Shown: piece after piece, positions 62,796-64,000 of the stretch
How the letters are laid out: the number at the start of each line of letters is the position of its first letter
How positions within the stretch are numbered: the stretch's first letter is position 1
NCBI GenBank assembly: GCA_046294625.1
Contig: JBKBKN010000002.1
Span: 110,923-174,922 of the forward strand
Length of the DNA: 64,000 nucleotides
Direction of reading: 5' to 3'
DNA from: JBKBKN01 sp046294625
GTDB lineage: Bacteria > Bacteroidota > Bacteroidia > M30B66
Translations under genes and position numbers: made by a program
The notes under the pieces: generated by a model
What the model saw: the letters and a program-made list of their open reading frames with translations, nothing else
The model's database searches: none
What the model was told of the DNA's origin: nothing

Positions 62796-64000
62796 TTATT
62801 CTGGCAGCTTTTTTCGTTTTAGCCAGATAGAATTACCAATCACTATCACATCGGAAAACGCCATGGAAAAAGCTGCAATCATTGGTGAAAGATATCCCAT
62901 TGCAGCTAAAGGAATTGCCAGCACATTATAGAAAAATGCCCAAAACAAATTCTGTTTTATGGTACGTAAGGTGAGCTTACTCAATTTCCAGGCTTCCGCT
63001 AGGCTTTCAAGATTTTCTTTATTAAGCAAAACCACCTGTGCAGCATTCACTGCCACCTGTGTGGCATCGCCCGGTGAAATTCCGGTTTGTGCTAAGCTGA
63101 GTGCTGGTGCATCATTCACCCCATCACCCACCATGGCAATATTAGTTTCTGAAGCTAACTTTCGGATGATTTCGAGTTTTTGCTCAGGAAGCTGTTCACT
63201 GTAAACATGTTTAATTCCTAGTTCATCAGCAATTTTCTTACAACGATCTTTTTTGTCGCCGCTCAACATAATGGTTTCTATACCTTGCTGATGAAAAGTT
63301 TCGATCATTTCCTTAGCACCCGGCTTAATTTGATCTTCTACTTGCAATCCTGCAATTGGCTCACCATTGATGCTCAAATAAAGATTGAATTTTAATTCCG
63401 GATGGTGGTTCAAGATTTTTTCAGAGCCTAATGAAACCACTTCGTTGTGCTTATTCTTACCGGTCATACCCTTGCCTTTGAGCTCCCTGATTGCAAATAA
63501 GTCTGCAGGAGAAATGGTATCTTTAAACTCATTTTTAAGTGAAACCGAAATGGGATGCGAGGAGCGCTCTGCTAATGCAATGATATTTGACTTAATATAT
63601 GATTCGTCTAATCCGTCTTTGATGATTTCGATTTTCTGCAGTTTAAACTTGCCCGTGGTTAAAGTGCCTGTTTTATCAAAAACGATTTTTTGCACTTTGG
63701 CAAAACTCTCGATAGTTAGGCCTCCTTTAATTAGAATACCACGCTTTGCAGCACGACCCAACCCAACTGAAACCGCTGTGGGCGTGGCAAGGCCCATAGC
63801 ACATGGGCAGGATATGACCAAAACTGCTACAGCATTCATCAATGCTTGTTGAGCTGATAAAGCAAAAATGAAATAAGCTGCAAGGAAAGTAAGAATAGCA
63901 ATAGCTACAACCACCGGCACAAAAACTGCGCTTACCTGATCACCCAATCTCTGAATGGCCGGCTTTTCACCTTGTGTTTTTTTCACCAATTCAATAATGC
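62796..64000 (-). CDS. copA: Copper-exporting P1B-type ATPase, CopA-like (partial, N-terminus off the right edge)
   Basis: About 400 residues of the C-terminal half of a heavy-metal ATPase. Visible motifs: SCPCAMGLATPTAVSVGLGRA (the metal-binding CPC helix), DKTGTLTTGKF (phosphorylation), SSHPIS (nucleotide pocket) and GDGVNDAPALS. The missing part should carry the HMA domains and first helices. The frame is open to the window edge, so the ATG at 63989 is not the start. It differs from the CcoI-type pump at 34.6-37 kb. Confidence 0.93.
   Translation of the reverse strand, partial: IIELVKKTQGEKPAIQRLGDQVSAVFVPVVVAIAILTFLAAYFIFALSAQQALMNAVAVLVISCPCAMGLATPTAVSVGLGRAAKRGILIKGGLTIESFAKVQKIVFDKTGTLTTGKFKLQKIEIIKDGLDESYIKSNIIALAERSSHPISVSLKNEFKDTISPADLFAIRELKGKGMTGKNKHNEVVSLGSEKILNHHPELKFNLYLSINGEPIAGLQVEDQIKPGAKEMIETFHQQGIETIMLSGDKKDRCKKIADELGIKHVYSEQLPEQKLEIIRKLASETNIAMVGDGVNDAPALSLAQTGISPGDATQVAVNAAQVVLLNKENLESLAEAWKLSKLTLRTIKQNLFWAFFYNVLAIPLAAMGYLSPMIAAFSMAFSDVIVIGNSIWLKRKKLPE

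Noticed and set aside
62796..63989. Complete 397-residue ATPase starting at 63989
   Set aside because: The frame continues to the window edge and the N-terminal metal-binding and membrane regions are missing, so it is a cut gene.

Overview
The window is about 64 kb of AT-rich chromosome from a member of the Bacteroidota. The placement rests on several signs. Five large secreted proteins end in type IX secretion (T9SS) sorting domains. The primary sigma factor is a short RpoD of the Bacteroidota type. Perfect or near-perfect TAnnTTTG -7 boxes precede several genes, and Shine-Dalgarno (SD) sequences are mostly absent. TonB/lipoprotein nutrient uptake genes are also present. Finer placement (for example Chitinophagales or Saprospiria) is a guess. 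I see no rRNA, tRNA, CRISPR array, transposase or prophage. Both ends cut genes: a sulfide:quinone oxidoreductase on the left and a copper P-type ATPase on the right.

Layout. 0-10 kb (mostly minus strand): sulfide:quinone oxidoreductase, a small membrane protein, SurE, a MerR-type regulator, RpoD, a membrane protein, a penicillin-acylase-family hydrolase, MiaA, an acidic-tailed protein and the CCA-adding enzyme. 9.9-16.8 kb (plus strand): a probable iron or metal uptake operon with a DUF4856 lipoprotein, imelysin, an HTTM (vitamin-K-carboxylase-like) membrane protein, a TonB-dependent receptor and a lipoprotein without a normal start codon. 16.9-22.6 kb: pterin dehydratase, then FeoB, FeoA, an overlooked 56-residue lipoprotein and tryptophan 2,3-dioxygenase all pointing left, followed by a DUF3108 protein and a flavin reductase. 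22.7-33 kb: two giant T9SS type-B proteins with an M15 peptidase, a beta-barrel, a PfkB kinase and an aminotransferase between them. 33-42 kb: AroQ-BioD, an unusual small transcription unit with a very strong SD, CcoI with a hemerythrin behind two palindromes, a UbiD-like enzyme, a T9SS type-A protein and ThyA-FolA. 42-64 kb: a WG-repeat protein, LemA-HtpX, HemE, PPK2, a giant T9SS type-A protein, guanine deaminase-MFS, ACMSD-HAAO of the kynurenine pathway, an SDR with altered active site, SulP, a T9SS hydrolase, PspC, AsmA-like and CopA-like proteins.

How the parts fit. Tryptophan breakdown is split between two loci: TDO near 20 kb, and HAAO with ACMSD near 54-55 kb. The presence of ACMSD points to catabolism through 2-aminomuconate. 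Iron handling is concentrated at 9.9-19.5 kb, where an outer-membrane system and FeoAB converge on one strong terminator. Redox and low-oxygen biology appears in the sulfide oxidoreductase, hemerythrin and CcoI genes, whose upstream regions carry CRP/FNR-like palindromes.

The least explained element is at 34.33-34.46 kb on the minus strand. It is a 29-codon ORF with a 13-nt match to the anti-SD, two internal hairpins (one with a UUCG loop) and its own terminator. It could encode a tiny Cys/His-bearing peptide or be a structured small RNA.
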